Below, one piece after another: positions 18,327-26,990 of a stretch of DNA of 64,000 nt (the first letter of the stretch is position 1; the number at the start of each line of letters is the position of its first letter). The stretch lies in assembly GCF_900109915.1 (NCBI RefSeq), contig NZ_FOBU01000001.1, positions 1,635,004 to 1,699,003 on the forward strand, read 5' to 3'. This DNA comes from Luteibacter sp. UNCMF331Sha3.1 (lineage in GTDB: Bacteria; Pseudomonadota; Gammaproteobacteria; Xanthomonadales; Rhodanobacteraceae). A model generated the notes under the pieces. That model had not been told where the DNA came from, ran no database searches, and saw only the letters and a list, made by a program, of their open reading frames with translations. Made by a program: the position numbers and the translations under genes.

Positions 18327-18992
18327 ATGTCCGACGTCCTGATCGCCGATGACCACCCGTTGTTCCGCGATGCCCTGCAGCGCGCGGTGCTGACGGCGGT
18401 GCCCGGCGCCACCGTGCATACCGCGGACAGCGTTCCGGCGCTCTTCGCCCTGATCGAATCGCTGCCGGAGGCCGATCTGCTGCTGATGGATCTGCACATG
18501 CCGGGCGCGCGCGGGTATTCGGCGCTCGCGCACATCCGTGGGCAGTACCCGGGCTTGCCGACGATCGTCGTGTCGGGTCATGAGGAAGGCCAGATCGCCC
18601 GGCGGGCGCTCGCCCACGGTGCGTCCGCGTACATTCCGAAGTCGGCGGCGGTCGAACAGATCGTCGAGGCGGTGCGCACCGTGCTCGATGGCGATGTGTG
18701 GCTTCCGCACCAGCTGGTCGGCGGAACGCTCGAACTCCGCGCCGACGAGGCGGAGGTCGCGGCGCGCGTCGCGTCGCTCACGCCACAGCAGTTCCGCGTG
18801 CTGAACATGATCGCGGAAGGCTTGCTCAACAAGCAGATCGCATACGACCTCGGTGTCTCGGAGGCGACGGTGAAGGCGCATATGACGGCCATCATGCGCA
18901 AGCTGGGTGTGTCGAATCGCACGCAGGTGGCGCTGGCCGCGAGTCACCTGGATGTGGAGAAGGAAGCCTTTCCGGGAGCGGCGGAGATCTGA
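18327..18992 (+). CDS. crbR: LuxR/NarL-type response regulator, CrbR-like
   Basis: A 221-residue regulator. The receiver domain (1-120) has the acidic pair DD in LIADDHPLFRDAL, the phospho-acceptor Asp in LLLMDLHMPGARG and Lys in YIPKSAAV. The C-terminal HTH follows from about 150 (LTPQQFRVLNMIAEGLLNKQ, then VSEATVKAHMTAIMRKLGV). Co-transcription with acs and proximity to a kinase with a sodium/solute-symporter domain identify it as the partner of the CrbS system, which activates acetate assimilation in Vibrio and Pseudomonas (ErdR in P. aeruginosa). Identity rests on context plus architecture. Confidence 0.85.
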   Translation: MSDVLIADDHPLFRDALQRAVLTAVPGATVHTADSVPALFALIESLPEADLLLMDLHMPGARGYSALAHIRGQYPGLPTIVVSGHEEGQIARRALAHGASAYIPKSAAVEQIVEAVRTVLDGDVWLPHQLVGGTLELRADEAEVAARVASLTPQQFRVLNMIAEGLLNKQIAYDLGVSEATVKAHMTAIMRKLGVSNRTQVALAASHLDVEKEAFPGAAEI

Positions 18993-19002
18993 CGCTTGTT
19001 CG

Positions 19003-19070
19003 TGGGAGCGCGCTTGCGCGCGAATGGGTGCTTGCGGCTAGCACCCGTTCGCGCGCAAGCGCGCTCCCAC
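19003..19070. repeat. REP-type palindrome between crbR and crbS
   Basis: Two inverted arms with outer GTGGGAGC/GCTCCCAC and inner GCGCTTGCGCGC pair almost completely around a central loop. It sits between two convergent genes, where it could also terminate transcription. Confidence 0.85.
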
Positions 19071-19087
19071 AGGATGATGTGCTCTCG

Positions 19088-22000
19088 TTATGCCGTATGC
19101 GTGCGCGCCCGCTTCGCCAGCGCCACCAGCAACGCGCGCAGTGCCGCCGGGCGGACCGGCTTGTGCAATAGCGGATACCCCAGCATGCGTGCGCGCTGCT
19201 TCAGTTCCGTGCTGCCATCGGCGGTGACCATCGCCGCCGGCGGCATGTGTCCGAGCTTTTCGCCGAGGAGCTGCAACGCCTCCAGGCCATCGATGCCGTC
19301 GCCGAGGTGATAATCGGCGAGGATCAGGTCGACGTGAGTCGAGGTGAGCACTTCGAACGCGGCGTCCGCGTCGATCGCCACGCGACAGTCCACGCCCCAG
19401 CGACCGAGCAGTGCGCGCATGCCTTCCAGGATCGTCTCGTCGTTGTCGAGGCAGAGCACCGTGAGCGGCAGCTGCTCGCCGCCGGGCCGCACGACCGACG
19501 GGGCGCGCTTGCGTGCGACGTTCTCCGCGCGCGGCACGGTGATGCTGAAGCAGCTGCCGTGGCCGACGTCGGATCGCAGCGAGAGCCGATGTTCGAGGAT
19601 GCCGGCGAGACGGTCGCAGATGGACAGACCCAGGCCCAGGCCTTTCTCGCCCCACGGCGACGGTCGGTCCAGGCGCTGGAATTCGCCGAAGATGCGCGCC
19701 TGCTGTTCGTCGGCGATGCCGGGTCCCGTGTCCCACACTTCGATGCGTACCTGATCGCCACGCCGACGCACACCGAGCACCACACCCCCCACGCGCGTGT
19801 ACCGCAGTGCATTGGAAAGGAAGTTCGCGACGATGCGACGCAGCAGCTGCGCGTCGGAGCGGACGGAGAGCGACGTCGGCACCACGTGCAGCGTCAGCCC
19901 GCGCTGTTCGGCGACTACCGCGAACTGCTGGCGTAGCGAATCGAAGAGATCGGCGAGCGCGAAGGGGATGACTTCCGGTCGATAGCTGCCGGCATCGAGG
20001 CGGGAGACGTCGAGCAATGCATCGAGCAGATCTTCCGCGGCACGGAACGAAGCGTCGATGCGTTCGGCGAGCAGCGCCGCCTCGCTGTCCAGTCCGGGCT
20101 GCTGGCGAAGCGCCGAGGTGAACAGGCGCGCCGCGTTCAATGGCTGCAAGAGGTCGTGACTCGCCGCGGCCAGAAAGCGGGTCTTGGACGCGTTCGCCGC
20201 TTCGGCTTCGCGACGCGCGATCGCGGTGGCATTGAGCGCGTCGGAGAGTTCGGCGGTCCGATCCTCCACGCGCTGCTCCAGCGTCTCGTTCGCGTCGATC
20301 AGCGCTTGTTCGACGGACTTGTACGCGGTGACGTCCGTGAACGTCGTGACGAAGCCCCCGCCGGGTAGCGCGCGGCCACGCATCTCGATCACCGTGCCGT
20401 CGGGTCGCACGCGCTGGAACACGTGTGGCGAGCCCGCGCGCATGTAGCGAATGCGTTTCGCGACGTGCTCGTCGACCTCGCCCGGGCCGCATTCGCCATG
20501 CTTCGCGTTCCAGCGGATGAGGTCGGCGACGGGGAGACCGACGTACACCATGCCTTCCGGATAGTCGAACAGTTCAAGGTAACGACGATTCCACGCGACG
20601 AGGCGCATGTCGCCGTCGACCACGCTGATGCCCTGGGACACGTTCTCCAGCGTCGTCGACAGCAGCTCGCGGTTGAAGCGCAGTTCCTGCGACGCTTCGT
20701 CCATCAACGCCATGGCCTCGGCGATATCGAGGCCGGTGCCCGAGAGCGCGCCCATCAGGATACGCCGCGCACTGGCGGCGCCGACCGCGCTGGCGAGAAG
20801 ACGCTCGGTGAACTGGATGAGCGGTCGGTCCGCGGAATCGGTGGGGGAGAGCGTCACGCCATGTCGCTGACCGTATTCGTTGAACGCGCGTACGGTCACA
20901 CGGTCGCCGACGATGCGGCCCGCGATGGTGCCCAGGTCGCGCACGGTGACGCGGCCGCGCCAGTCGCCCGCGCCGGTGGCGCTGCGCACGTACGGGTCCA
21001 CGAAAAGCGCAGCGTGCAGGCGCTCGGCCACGCTCGGGCGAAAGCGCAGCGAGATGAAGATGAGACAGCCGACATTGAACAGCAGCGACCAGAACGTGCC
21101 GTGCGTGACGGGCTCCCATCCAGTGAGGTGGAAGAGTTCGGTGGGCTTGAGCCAGCCGAAGCCGAACGGTCCTTCGTCGATCCAGCGTCCATGCAGCCAC
21201 CCGGCGCGTGTCATGGCGGGAAGGAGGAGCGTGTAACCCCAGACGAGGAAACCGGCGAGCAGTCCGACATAGACACCGACACGGCTTGCGCCGCGCCAGT
21301 AGAGTGCCGACACGATCGCCGGTGCGAACTGTGCGACCGCGGCGAACGAGAGGAGGCCGGTCGCGGCCAGGTTCTCGGCATCGGCGATGATGCGGTAGTA
21401 AACGTAGGCGAGCGCCGCGAGCACGACGATGGCGATGCGTCGCACGAGCAGCACGATGTTGGACAGATCGCCGCGCCGCTCGAGGTCGAAGCGACGGATG
21501 CGCAACAGCGTGGGCATCACGAGATCGTTGCTGATCATGGTCGCGAGCGCGACGGCGGCGACGATCACCATGCCGGTCGCGGCGGAGAAGCCGCCGACGA
21601 AGGCGAGCAACGCCATACCGCCGTCGCCACGTGCGATGGGCAGATTGAGTACCCACGCGTCGACGTGCCCCTGTCGCACCATCGGGATGCCCATGCCAGC
21701 GCTGACGATGGGCAGGACCGCGAGCGAGATCAGGATCATGTAGACCGGGAACAGCCATCGCGCGCGATGGAGATCGCGCGGATCCTCGCATTCGACGACG
21801 CCGATCTGGAACTGGCGTGGCAGGCAGAACATCGCGCAGAACGCGAGCAGGGTCTGCGCGACGAAGCCTGGCGGCATGCTTCCCCGCTCTATCTGCGACA
21901 CGGGCGCGCGGATCGTTTCCGCGAGGCCCGGTCCATGCAGGTAGGCGTAGACGCCGATCGCGACGAAGGCGAGGAGCTTCACCAGCGACTCCACCGCGAC

Positions 22001-22570
22001 GGCCAGCATCATGCCGTGATGATGTTCCGTCGCGTCGATGGTGCGCGTGCCGAAGAGGATGGCGAACACGGCGAGCAGGGCGGCGCACCACAGCGCGGTA
22101 TCGCCGAACCACCAGGCGGAGTTGCCCGCGCCGAGCACGGCGAACGACATCGCCACCGCTTTGAACTGGAGCGCGATATACGGAATGATCGCCACGACGG
22201 CGATGAGGGCGACCAGTGCCGCCAGGCCGTGCGACTTACCGAATCGCGCCGCGATGAAATCGGCGATCGACGTGATGTTCCGCTCGCGCGCCACGAGCAC
22301 GAGTCGTTCGATCAGGCCGAAGCCCAGCACGAAGAGAAGCAGCGGACCGAGGTAGATCGGCAGGTACGCCAGGCCGGAGACGGCGGCGGTGCCGACCGCG
22401 CCGTAGAACGTCCACGACGAGCAGTAGACTGCCAGCGCGAGGCTGTAGACGAGCGGGCGGAGTCTGGGCTGGCGAGGGTAGAGCGGCCGACGGTCGCCGA
22501 CATACGCGATCGCGAACAGCATGCCCACGTAGAGCAGCGCTACCAGCAGCAAGAGCCAGCCTGCGATCAC
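19088..22570 (-). CDS. crbS: Hybrid histidine kinase with sodium/solute symporter domain, CrbS-like
   Basis: An 1160-residue membrane sensor. Residues about 1-490 are a multi-span SSS (SLC5) transporter-like domain. A linker and a PAS domain (around ENVSQGISVVDGDMRLVAWN) follow. Next comes the dimerisation/phospho-acceptor helix with His in AAASHDLLQPLN, then the ATPase domain (NFLSNALRYT, GPGIADEQ, GLGLGLSICDR), and a C-terminal receiver with phospho-Asp in LILADYHLGDG. The gene starts with GTG at 22570. It converges with acs-crbR. Architecture equals CrbS/MxtR/CbrA-type kinases; pairing with CrbR next to acs favours CrbS. Confidence 0.88.
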   Translation of the reverse strand: MIAGWLLLLVALLYVGMLFAIAYVGDRRPLYPRQPRLRPLVYSLALAVYCSSWTFYGAVGTAAVSGLAYLPIYLGPLLLFVLGFGLIERLVLVARERNITSIADFIAARFGKSHGLAALVALIAVVAIIPYIALQFKAVAMSFAVLGAGNSAWWFGDTALWCAALLAVFAILFGTRTIDATEHHHGMMLAVAVESLVKLLAFVAIGVYAYLHGPGLAETIRAPVSQIERGSMPPGFVAQTLLAFCAMFCLPRQFQIGVVECEDPRDLHRARWLFPVYMILISLAVLPIVSAGMGIPMVRQGHVDAWVLNLPIARGDGGMALLAFVGGFSAATGMVIVAAVALATMISNDLVMPTLLRIRRFDLERRGDLSNIVLLVRRIAIVVLAALAYVYYRIIADAENLAATGLLSFAAVAQFAPAIVSALYWRGASRVGVYVGLLAGFLVWGYTLLLPAMTRAGWLHGRWIDEGPFGFGWLKPTELFHLTGWEPVTHGTFWSLLFNVGCLIFISLRFRPSVAERLHAALFVDPYVRSATGAGDWRGRVTVRDLGTIAGRIVGDRVTVRAFNEYGQRHGVTLSPTDSADRPLIQFTERLLASAVGAASARRILMGALSGTGLDIAEAMALMDEASQELRFNRELLSTTLENVSQGISVVDGDMRLVAWNRRYLELFDYPEGMVYVGLPVADLIRWNAKHGECGPGEVDEHVAKRIRYMRAGSPHVFQRVRPDGTVIEMRGRALPGGGFVTTFTDVTAYKSVEQALIDANETLEQRVEDRTAELSDALNATAIARREAEAANASKTRFLAAASHDLLQPLNAARLFTSALRQQPGLDSEAALLAERIDASFRAAEDLLDALLDVSRLDAGSYRPEVIPFALADLFDSLRQQFAVVAEQRGLTLHVVPTSLSVRSDAQLLRRIVANFLSNALRYTRVGGVVLGVRRRGDQVRIEVWDTGPGIADEQQARIFGEFQRLDRPSPWGEKGLGLGLSICDRLAGILEHRLSLRSDVGHGSCFSITVPRAENVARKRAPSVVRPGGEQLPLTVLCLDNDETILEGMRALLGRWGVDCRVAIDADAAFEVLTSTHVDLILADYHLGDGIDGLEALQLLGEKLGHMPPAAMVTADGSTELKQRARMLGYPLLHKPVRPAALRALLVALAKRARTHTA

Positions 22571-22659
22571 GAGTCGGTATGTCCCCTTTGGGCTTCGGGG
22601 TCATTCTAGGGGGTAGGAGGCGTCGGCGTCCTTCGCGAGGTTGCCCGCTACCGCGGGTT

Positions 22660-22766
22660 CGCCAGCAGGCTGGCTCCCACCATGCCATCGTGGAGGCTCT
22701 GTCGAGAACCCAGCCGCCTGGCTTCGCTCCGCCGTGGATGCTTTGGTGGGAGCCAGCCTGCTGGCG
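22660..22766. repeat. Inverted pair of REP elements
   Basis: CGCCAGCAGGCTGGCTCCCAC (22660-22680) and its inverse (22745-22766) flank a 64-bp spacer, upstream of the phosphopantetheinyl transferase. These are the same unit as at 24325, 40301, 42427 and 52892, but with a longer spacer. Confidence 0.85.
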
Positions 22767-22810
22767 ATTCGGTTTGCCTCGATGCCCGGTCGTACCTCAG
22801 GATGATGCCG

Positions 22811-23431
22811 ATGACGCAAGCGATCCCCGAACTCACGGAGCACGAAATCCACATCTGGCGCAGCACCTGGTCCGGCGGTGCCGGCGAGGCCGCGTTCGCG
22901 CGACTGATCGGTGGCTACGCGGGCACCGACGCTCCCGCCATCGCGCGTGGTGAGCACGGCAAACCGTTTCTGCCGGCGCCATTCGACTCGCTCGGTTTCA
23001 ACTGGAGCCATAGCGGGGACATCGCGCTGCTGGCGGTGGGCCGGGGCGCACCTGGCTTCCAGCTCGGCATCGATGTGGAGACCGTCCGCCCGCGGCCGAG
23101 GGCGCTTGAACTGTCGCGGCGATTCTTCGCACCCGACGAGACGGACGCCCTCGCGGCACGTGAAGGCGACGAGCGTCTCGGCGCGTTCATCCGCCTCTGG
23201 ACGGCGAAGGAAGCGGTCCTGAAGGCCCACGGCGGTGGGCTGTCGTACGGGTTGCACCGGGCGTCGTTCCGGCTCGACGGCGACGGGATCATACCCTTCG
23301 CATTCGAGGGTGAGATCGCGCCGGCATCCCGCTGGCAGGTGCACCCGCTCGCGCTGGGCGCCGACGTCATGTCGGCCGTCGCATGGCGCGGCGAGCCGCG
23401 GCGAATCCGCGTCTTCACATTTGCACTTTGA
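22811..23431 (+). CDS. 4'-phosphopantetheinyl transferase, Sfp type
   Basis: A 206-residue enzyme that moves phosphopantetheine from CoA to a Ser of carrier proteins. The family motifs are LGIDVETVRPRP (magnesium-binding Asp and Glu) and FIRLWTAKEAVLKAHG (Glu and Lys), preceded by FNWSHSGD. Length fits the Gsp/Sfp subgroup. Three in-frame ATGs lie at 22802, 22805 and 22811; I choose 22811 because the AGGATGA just upstream is then well spaced. No polyketide or peptide synthetase is nearby, so its carrier protein is elsewhere or it serves the fatty-acid carrier. Confidence 0.85.
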   Translation: MTQAIPELTEHEIHIWRSTWSGGAGEAAFARLIGGYAGTDAPAIARGEHGKPFLPAPFDSLGFNWSHSGDIALLAVGRGAPGFQLGIDVETVRPRPRALELSRRFFAPDETDALAAREGDERLGAFIRLWTAKEAVLKAHGGGLSYGLHRASFRLDGDGIIPFAFEGEIAPASRWQVHPLALGADVMSAVAWRGEPRRIRVFTFAL

Positions 23432-23529
23432 ACCTTTGGCGGTCGACCCGTGTCTTAGTCCATGTGTGTGGAGTGAGCCGTGGAGTGCGCCACAAGGACG
23501 TGGCGAGTTATGCTGGGACGACAGTCATT

Positions 23530-23561
23530 ACGCACGTCGCAATGGTGGCGTGCGTTTTTTT
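23530..23561 (+). terminator. Terminator-like hairpin directly before pdxJ
   Basis: An 11-bp stem including two G-T pairs (ACGCACGTCGC / GTGGCGTGCGT, loop AATG) followed by seven T residues (23555-23561). It has the form of an intrinsic terminator on the plus strand. It ends 11 bases before the pdxJ ATG, so it could terminate the upstream gene or act as a leader attenuator if the promoter lies further upstream (a possible -10, TATGCT, is at 23509-23514). Confidence 0.65.
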
Positions 23562-23572
23562 ATGGACCGTCG

Positions 23573-24316
23573 ATGACCCTACTCAGCGTCAACCTCAACA
23601 AGATCGCCGTGCTGCGCAACTCGCGTGGCGGCAACGAACCCGACATCGCCACCGCGGCGAACACGTGCATCGACGCCGGGTGCGGTGGCCTCACCGTCCA
23701 CCCCCGACCCGACATGCGCCATGTCACGCCGGCCGATGTACGCACGCTGGCCAGCCTGCTGCGTGGACGCGTGGAATACAACATCGAAGGCAATCCGTTC
23801 GCGGGCCCGCGCGGCGCGTATCCTGGCCTGCTCGCGCTGTGCCGTGAAGTGCGTCCGACGCAGGTCACGCTCGTGCCCGATGGCGACGGCCAGATCACGT
23901 CGGACCATGGCTTCGACCTCACGAAGGACATCGAAATGCTCAAGCCCGTCGTCGCGGCGTTTCGCGAGATCGGCTGCCGCGTCAGCGTCTTCGTCGACGC
24001 CGGCGGCGAAGGGTTCGAAGACGCGAAGGCGATCGGTGTGCAGCGCATCGAACTCTACACCGGACCGTATGCCGAGGCGTTTCACGACGGCGACGCGCGC
24101 AAGGAGCTCGCATCGTTCGCCGAGACCGCGCAACGCGCGCAGCAGGCGGGTCTGGCGGTGAATGCCGGCCACGATCTGAGCCAGGCGAACCTTGGCACGT
24201 TCAAGGCGGCGATCCCCGGGCTGGCCGAGGTGTCGATCGGCCACGCGTTGATCAGCGAGGCGTTGTACCAGGGCCTCGCGCCCACGGTGCGCGCGTACCT
24301 CGGGATCCTGAAGTAA
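23573..24316 (+). CDS. pdxJ: Pyridoxine 5'-phosphate synthase
   Basis: A 247-residue TIM-barrel enzyme making pyridoxine 5'-phosphate from 1-deoxyxylulose 5-phosphate and 3-amino-1-hydroxyacetone phosphate, the last ring-forming step of vitamin B6 synthesis. Diagnostic motifs are [62 protein letters not shown] and VNAGHDLS. The start at 23573 gives the normal N-terminus, but no clear ribosome site precedes it; a T-run and hairpin lie there instead. An in-frame ATG at 23510 with upstream AAGGA would add 21 residues not typical of the family. Confidence 0.95.
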   Translation: MTLLSVNLNKIAVLRNSRGGNEPDIATAANTCIDAGCGGLTVHPRPDMRHVTPADVRTLASLLRGRVEYNIEGNPFAGPRGAYPGLLALCREVRPTQVTLVPDGDGQITSDHGFDLTKDIEMLKPVVAAFREIGCRVSVFVDAGGEGFEDAKAIGVQRIELYTGPYAEAFHDGDARKELASFAETAQRAQQAGLAVNAGHDLSQANLGTFKAAIPGLAEVSIGHALISEALYQGLAPTVRAYLGILK

Positions 24317-24324
24317 CGCCATTC

Positions 24325-24393
24325 GGTGGGAGCCAGTCTGCTGGCGCCGGGGGCTTACCGCGAGCGCGCATCGCCAGCAGGCTGGCTCCCACC
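24325..24393. repeat. REP-type palindrome after pdxJ
   Basis: Outer arms GGTGGGAGCCAG / CTGGCTCCCACC enclose CTGCTGGCG-type inner arms and a GC-rich loop. It lies between the convergent ends of pdxJ and the exb operon. Confidence 0.85.
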
Positions 24394-24403
24394 AAAACCT
24401 GGC

Positions 24404-24434
24404 CATAAAAAAACCCCGCCGGGAGGCGGGGTTT
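24404..24434 (-). terminator. Terminator of the tonB-exb operon
   Basis: Perfect 10-bp stem AAACCCCGCC / GGCGGGGTTT with GGGA loop. Read on the minus strand it is followed by a run of T, directly after the last exbD. Confidence 0.9.
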
Positions 24435-24455
24435 CTGGTCTTACCGGACGACCGA

Positions 24456-24860
24456 TCAGTTGTTGACGAAACCGATCTTGGTCAGGCCCTGGCCCTTCGC
24501 GTCGGAAAGCACGCGAGCCACTGCCTCGTACTGAACCGCGTCATCCGCGTCGATCTGCAGTTCCGGCTGGTTCGACTGCTGGGCGATCACCGCGATCTGA
24601 GCCTTGAGGCCCAGCTCGTCGACCGGTGTGTCGTTCCAGTACAGCGAGCCATCCTGGCGAATCTGCAGCCGGACGGGATCCGGCGGATTATCTGGGTTGA
24701 CGATGTTCGGGTTCGGCTGCGGCAGATCGATCTTGATCTTATGCGACAGCATCGGAGCCGTGATCATGAAGATGATCAGGAGCACCAGCATCACGTCGAC
24801 GAGCGGCGTGACGTTGATGTCCGACATCGGGCCACCAGAGTTGCCTGAGCTGAATGCCAT
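24456..24860 (-). CDS. exbD: ExbD/TolR-family protein, second copy
   Basis: A 134-residue inner-membrane protein of the TonB motor. After a short cytoplasmic tail with SDINVTPLVDVMLVLLIIFM (a membrane span with the proton-relay Asp) it has a periplasmic domain of about 90 residues ending IGFVNN. It pairs with ExbB and TonB to convert proton flow into outer-membrane transport. It is 5 bp after the first exbD and similar to it in the membrane span but divergent in the periplasmic part, as in Xanthomonas exbD1/exbD2. Confidence 0.92.
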   Translation of the reverse strand: MAFSSGNSGGPMSDINVTPLVDVMLVLLIIFMITAPMLSHKIKIDLPQPNPNIVNPDNPPDPVRLQIRQDGSLYWNDTPVDELGLKAQIAVIAQQSNQPELQIDADDAVQYEAVARVLSDAKGQGLTKIGFVNN

Positions 24861-24865
24861 GTTCG

Positions 24866-25285
24866 TTACTCCCCAGCCTTGCCGGTCGACATGAAGCCGA
24901 CGTGGACCATACCGGCATCCTTGGCGTCGCCAAGGATCTTCTTCACCACACGATACTCGGTGGTGCGATCGGCACGGATCTGGAGTTCCGGCTGCGGCGA
25001 CTTCGCCGCCGCAACCGCGAACTGAGCCTTCAGTTCAGCCTCGCTGACTTCGCCGTCATTGAGGAAGTACGTACCGTCCGGCTTGACCGCGAGATCCATC
25101 GGCTCGACCGGGGTGTCATCCTTAACGTTCGGATTAGCCTTCGGCAGATCGATCTGGACCTTGTGGGACATCAGCGGTGCCGTGATCATGAAGATGATCA
25201 GCAGAACCAGCATCACGTCGACGAGCGGCGTGACGTTGATTTCCGACATCGGCCCACCGGAGTTGCCCCCGCTGCTCATAGCCAT
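24866..25285 (-). CDS. exbD: ExbD/TolR-family protein, first copy
   Basis: A 139-residue protein with the same plan: MSEINVTPLVDVMLVLLIIF in the single membrane span with its essential Asp, then a periplasmic domain (VQIDLPKANPNV, QIRADRTTEYRVVKKIL). The tandem with a second exbD is characteristic of Xanthomonadales, where both copies work with one ExbB in ferric-siderophore and polysaccharide-oligomer uptake. The start MAMSS follows AGGAACTGACCC; the gene begins 13 bp after exbB ends. Confidence 0.93.
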   Translation of the reverse strand: MAMSSGGNSGGPMSEINVTPLVDVMLVLLIIFMITAPLMSHKVQIDLPKANPNVKDDTPVEPMDLAVKPDGTYFLNDGEVSEAELKAQFAVAAAKSPQPELQIRADRTTEYRVVKKILGDAKDAGMVHVGFMSTGKAGE

Positions 25286-25298
25286 GGGTCAGTTCCTC

Positions 25299-26069
25299 TT
25301 ACTTCTTGACGACGGCAACCGGAGCGGTGCCTTCGACGCGGGCGCCCGTGGCGAAGAAGTCGTGCAGGTCGTGCGCGAATTCGTCGAACTGGGCGTAGGT
25401 CAGGCGGTTCGAGCGCATGAAGAAGTTGTACGCGAGCACGGCCGGGATAGCGGTGAACAGACCGAACGCGGTCATGATCAGCGCCTCACCGACGGGGCCA
25501 GCGACCTTATCCATCGACGCGGAACCCGAAGCGGCGATACCGATCAGTGCGTGGTAGATACCCCACACCGTACCGAGAAGACCGATGAACGGAGCCGACG
25601 AACCGACCGTGGCGAGCAGGGTCAGGCCGCCTTCCAGACGCAGGCTCTCGCGAGCGACGGCCTGGCGCAGGGCGCGATCGATGAATTCCGAACGCGACAG
25701 CGTCTCGGCGAGGCGACCGCCAGCAGCCTGCTGGTGGTGAGCGACGGCCGAAGCGGCATCGAGTGCGATCTTCGAGAACGGTTCGCCCTTCGGCTGCTCT
25801 TCGAGCATACGAATGGCTTCCTGGGTCGACGAGGTGTTCCAGAAGCCCTGGATGACCTTGTCGGCGCGCGAACGCACCAGGCTGTTACGGATGAAGTTGG
25901 CGACGATGAAGTACCACGAAAGCACCGACATCGCGACCAGCACCACGAACACAATCCAACCGAGGAAGTCGAAGTTGTGGATGAGGTGGTCGAAGCCCAT
26001 CTGCTTCAGGGCGTCGGCATTCGAGTTCTGACCTGGATTAGCAGGCTGAGCGGAGGTGTCTTGCAACAT
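25299..26069 (-). CDS. exbB: ExbB proton-channel protein of the TonB system
   Basis: A 256-residue MotA/TolQ/ExbB-family protein with three membrane spans: about residues 33-55, then a pair in the C-terminal half around LATVGSSAPFIGLLGTVWG and VGEALIMTAFGLFTAIPAVLAYN. The conserved Thr/Gly/Pro signature of the pore helices is intact. It forms the pentameric channel around an ExbD dimer. It lies 60 bp after tonB in a tonB-exbB-exbD-exbD operon. Confidence 0.94.
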   Translation of the reverse strand: MLQDTSAQPANPGQNSNADALKQMGFDHLIHNFDFLGWIVFVVLVAMSVLSWYFIVANFIRNSLVRSRADKVIQGFWNTSSTQEAIRMLEEQPKGEPFSKIALDAASAVAHHQQAAGGRLAETLSRSEFIDRALRQAVARESLRLEGGLTLLATVGSSAPFIGLLGTVWGIYHALIGIAASGSASMDKVAGPVGEALIMTAFGLFTAIPAVLAYNFFMRSNRLTYAQFDEFAHDLHDFFATGARVEGTAPVAVVKK

Positions 26070-26129
26070 AACGCTACCCTTGGGAAGTCAAGCGTGAACT
26101 TAAAGATGTAAGTAAGTGTGAGGACTAAC

Positions 26130-26792
26130 TTACAGCTGGTTTAGGTTGAACGTAACGGGGACACGTGCATAGCCTTCGACGGCCTGACCGCCTCGCTTGC
26201 CCGGGTTGAATCGCCAGTTCCTGGCCGCATCCTGCGCTGCCTTGTCCAGTTCGCGGAAACCGCTCGACTGGTCGACCTGGATGTCCTTCGGCGAACCGTC
26301 GACACCTACGAGGACCAGAAGAACCACCGTACCTTCATGCCGCTGGCGAACCGCCTGCGGCGGATACTTTGGCGGGTTGCGCTGACGGTACGACAGATTT
26401 TCGCTAGGCGCGATGTCGGCCGGCGGTGCTGGCGGCGCGGGAGGCGCCGGCGGCGGTGCAGGAACGGCATTCGTGCTCGCCTCTTCCACGGCAGGCGGCG
26501 GCGGAGCCGGCGGCGGCGGTGTCGGTGGCGGTTTCACCTGCTGAATAATTTTCGGCGGCGGCTGCTTGGGGGGTTCCGGCGGCGGCGGCGGAGGAGGCGG
26601 GGGCGGCGGCGGCGGTTCGATGAAGTCGACCTGTACCACCTTCTCTTTCTGCTTTTCCTGCGTCTTGGGCGGCGCCATGGGCGCGACCAGCAGCAGGAAG
26701 GCAAACGAGTGCAATGCGATGGCTACAGCCAACGCACTTGTGCGCCCCCAACTGAACGGCGCTTGGCCGGTTGATTCGTTACTTGAGGCCAT
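26130..26792 (-). CDS. tonB: TonB energy transducer
   Basis: A 220-residue protein. Residues about 18-38 form the membrane anchor (TSALAVAIALHSFAFLLLVA, with the key His). Then comes a very Pro-rich periplasm-spanning stretch including a run of 13 prolines with basic EPPKQPPPK segments. The C-terminal domain has YPPQAVRQRHEGTVVLLVLV, the box that contacts TonB boxes of receptors, and WRFNPG. It powers outer-membrane receptors for iron chelates and glycans. The repetitive CCG tracts coding for proline (about 26579-26618) could slip in replication. Confidence 0.93.
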   Translation of the reverse strand: MASSNESTGQAPFSWGRTSALAVAIALHSFAFLLLVAPMAPPKTQEKQKEKVVQVDFIEPPPPPPPPPPPPPEPPKQPPPKIIQQVKPPPTPPPPAPPPPAVEEASTNAVPAPPPAPPAPPAPPADIAPSENLSYRQRNPPKYPPQAVRQRHEGTVVLLVLVGVDGSPKDIQVDQSSGFRELDKAAQDAARNWRFNPGKRGGQAVEGYARVPVTFNLNQL

Positions 26793-26990
26793 CAGTCACT
26801 ATCAAGAGCTAATCAAGCGGAAGTGAGCCCGCACTGCTCTTCCGGCGTTCGGCGGGTTGACAATGCCGAAAACGCAGGTTTCTGCAAGCGGAAAGATATG
26901 CAAGTTACACCAGCATATGGCGTTTGTATAGCACCTGAAGGGAAGATTTATGACGGGTCACAAGCCTTACTTTCGGGGCTTTACAAGCGC

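Noticed and set aside
20423-22609. Long plus-strand frame opposite the CrbS-like kinase
   Set aside because: Antisense shadow of a kinase with intact motifs; composition is Arg/Glu/His-rich and featureless.
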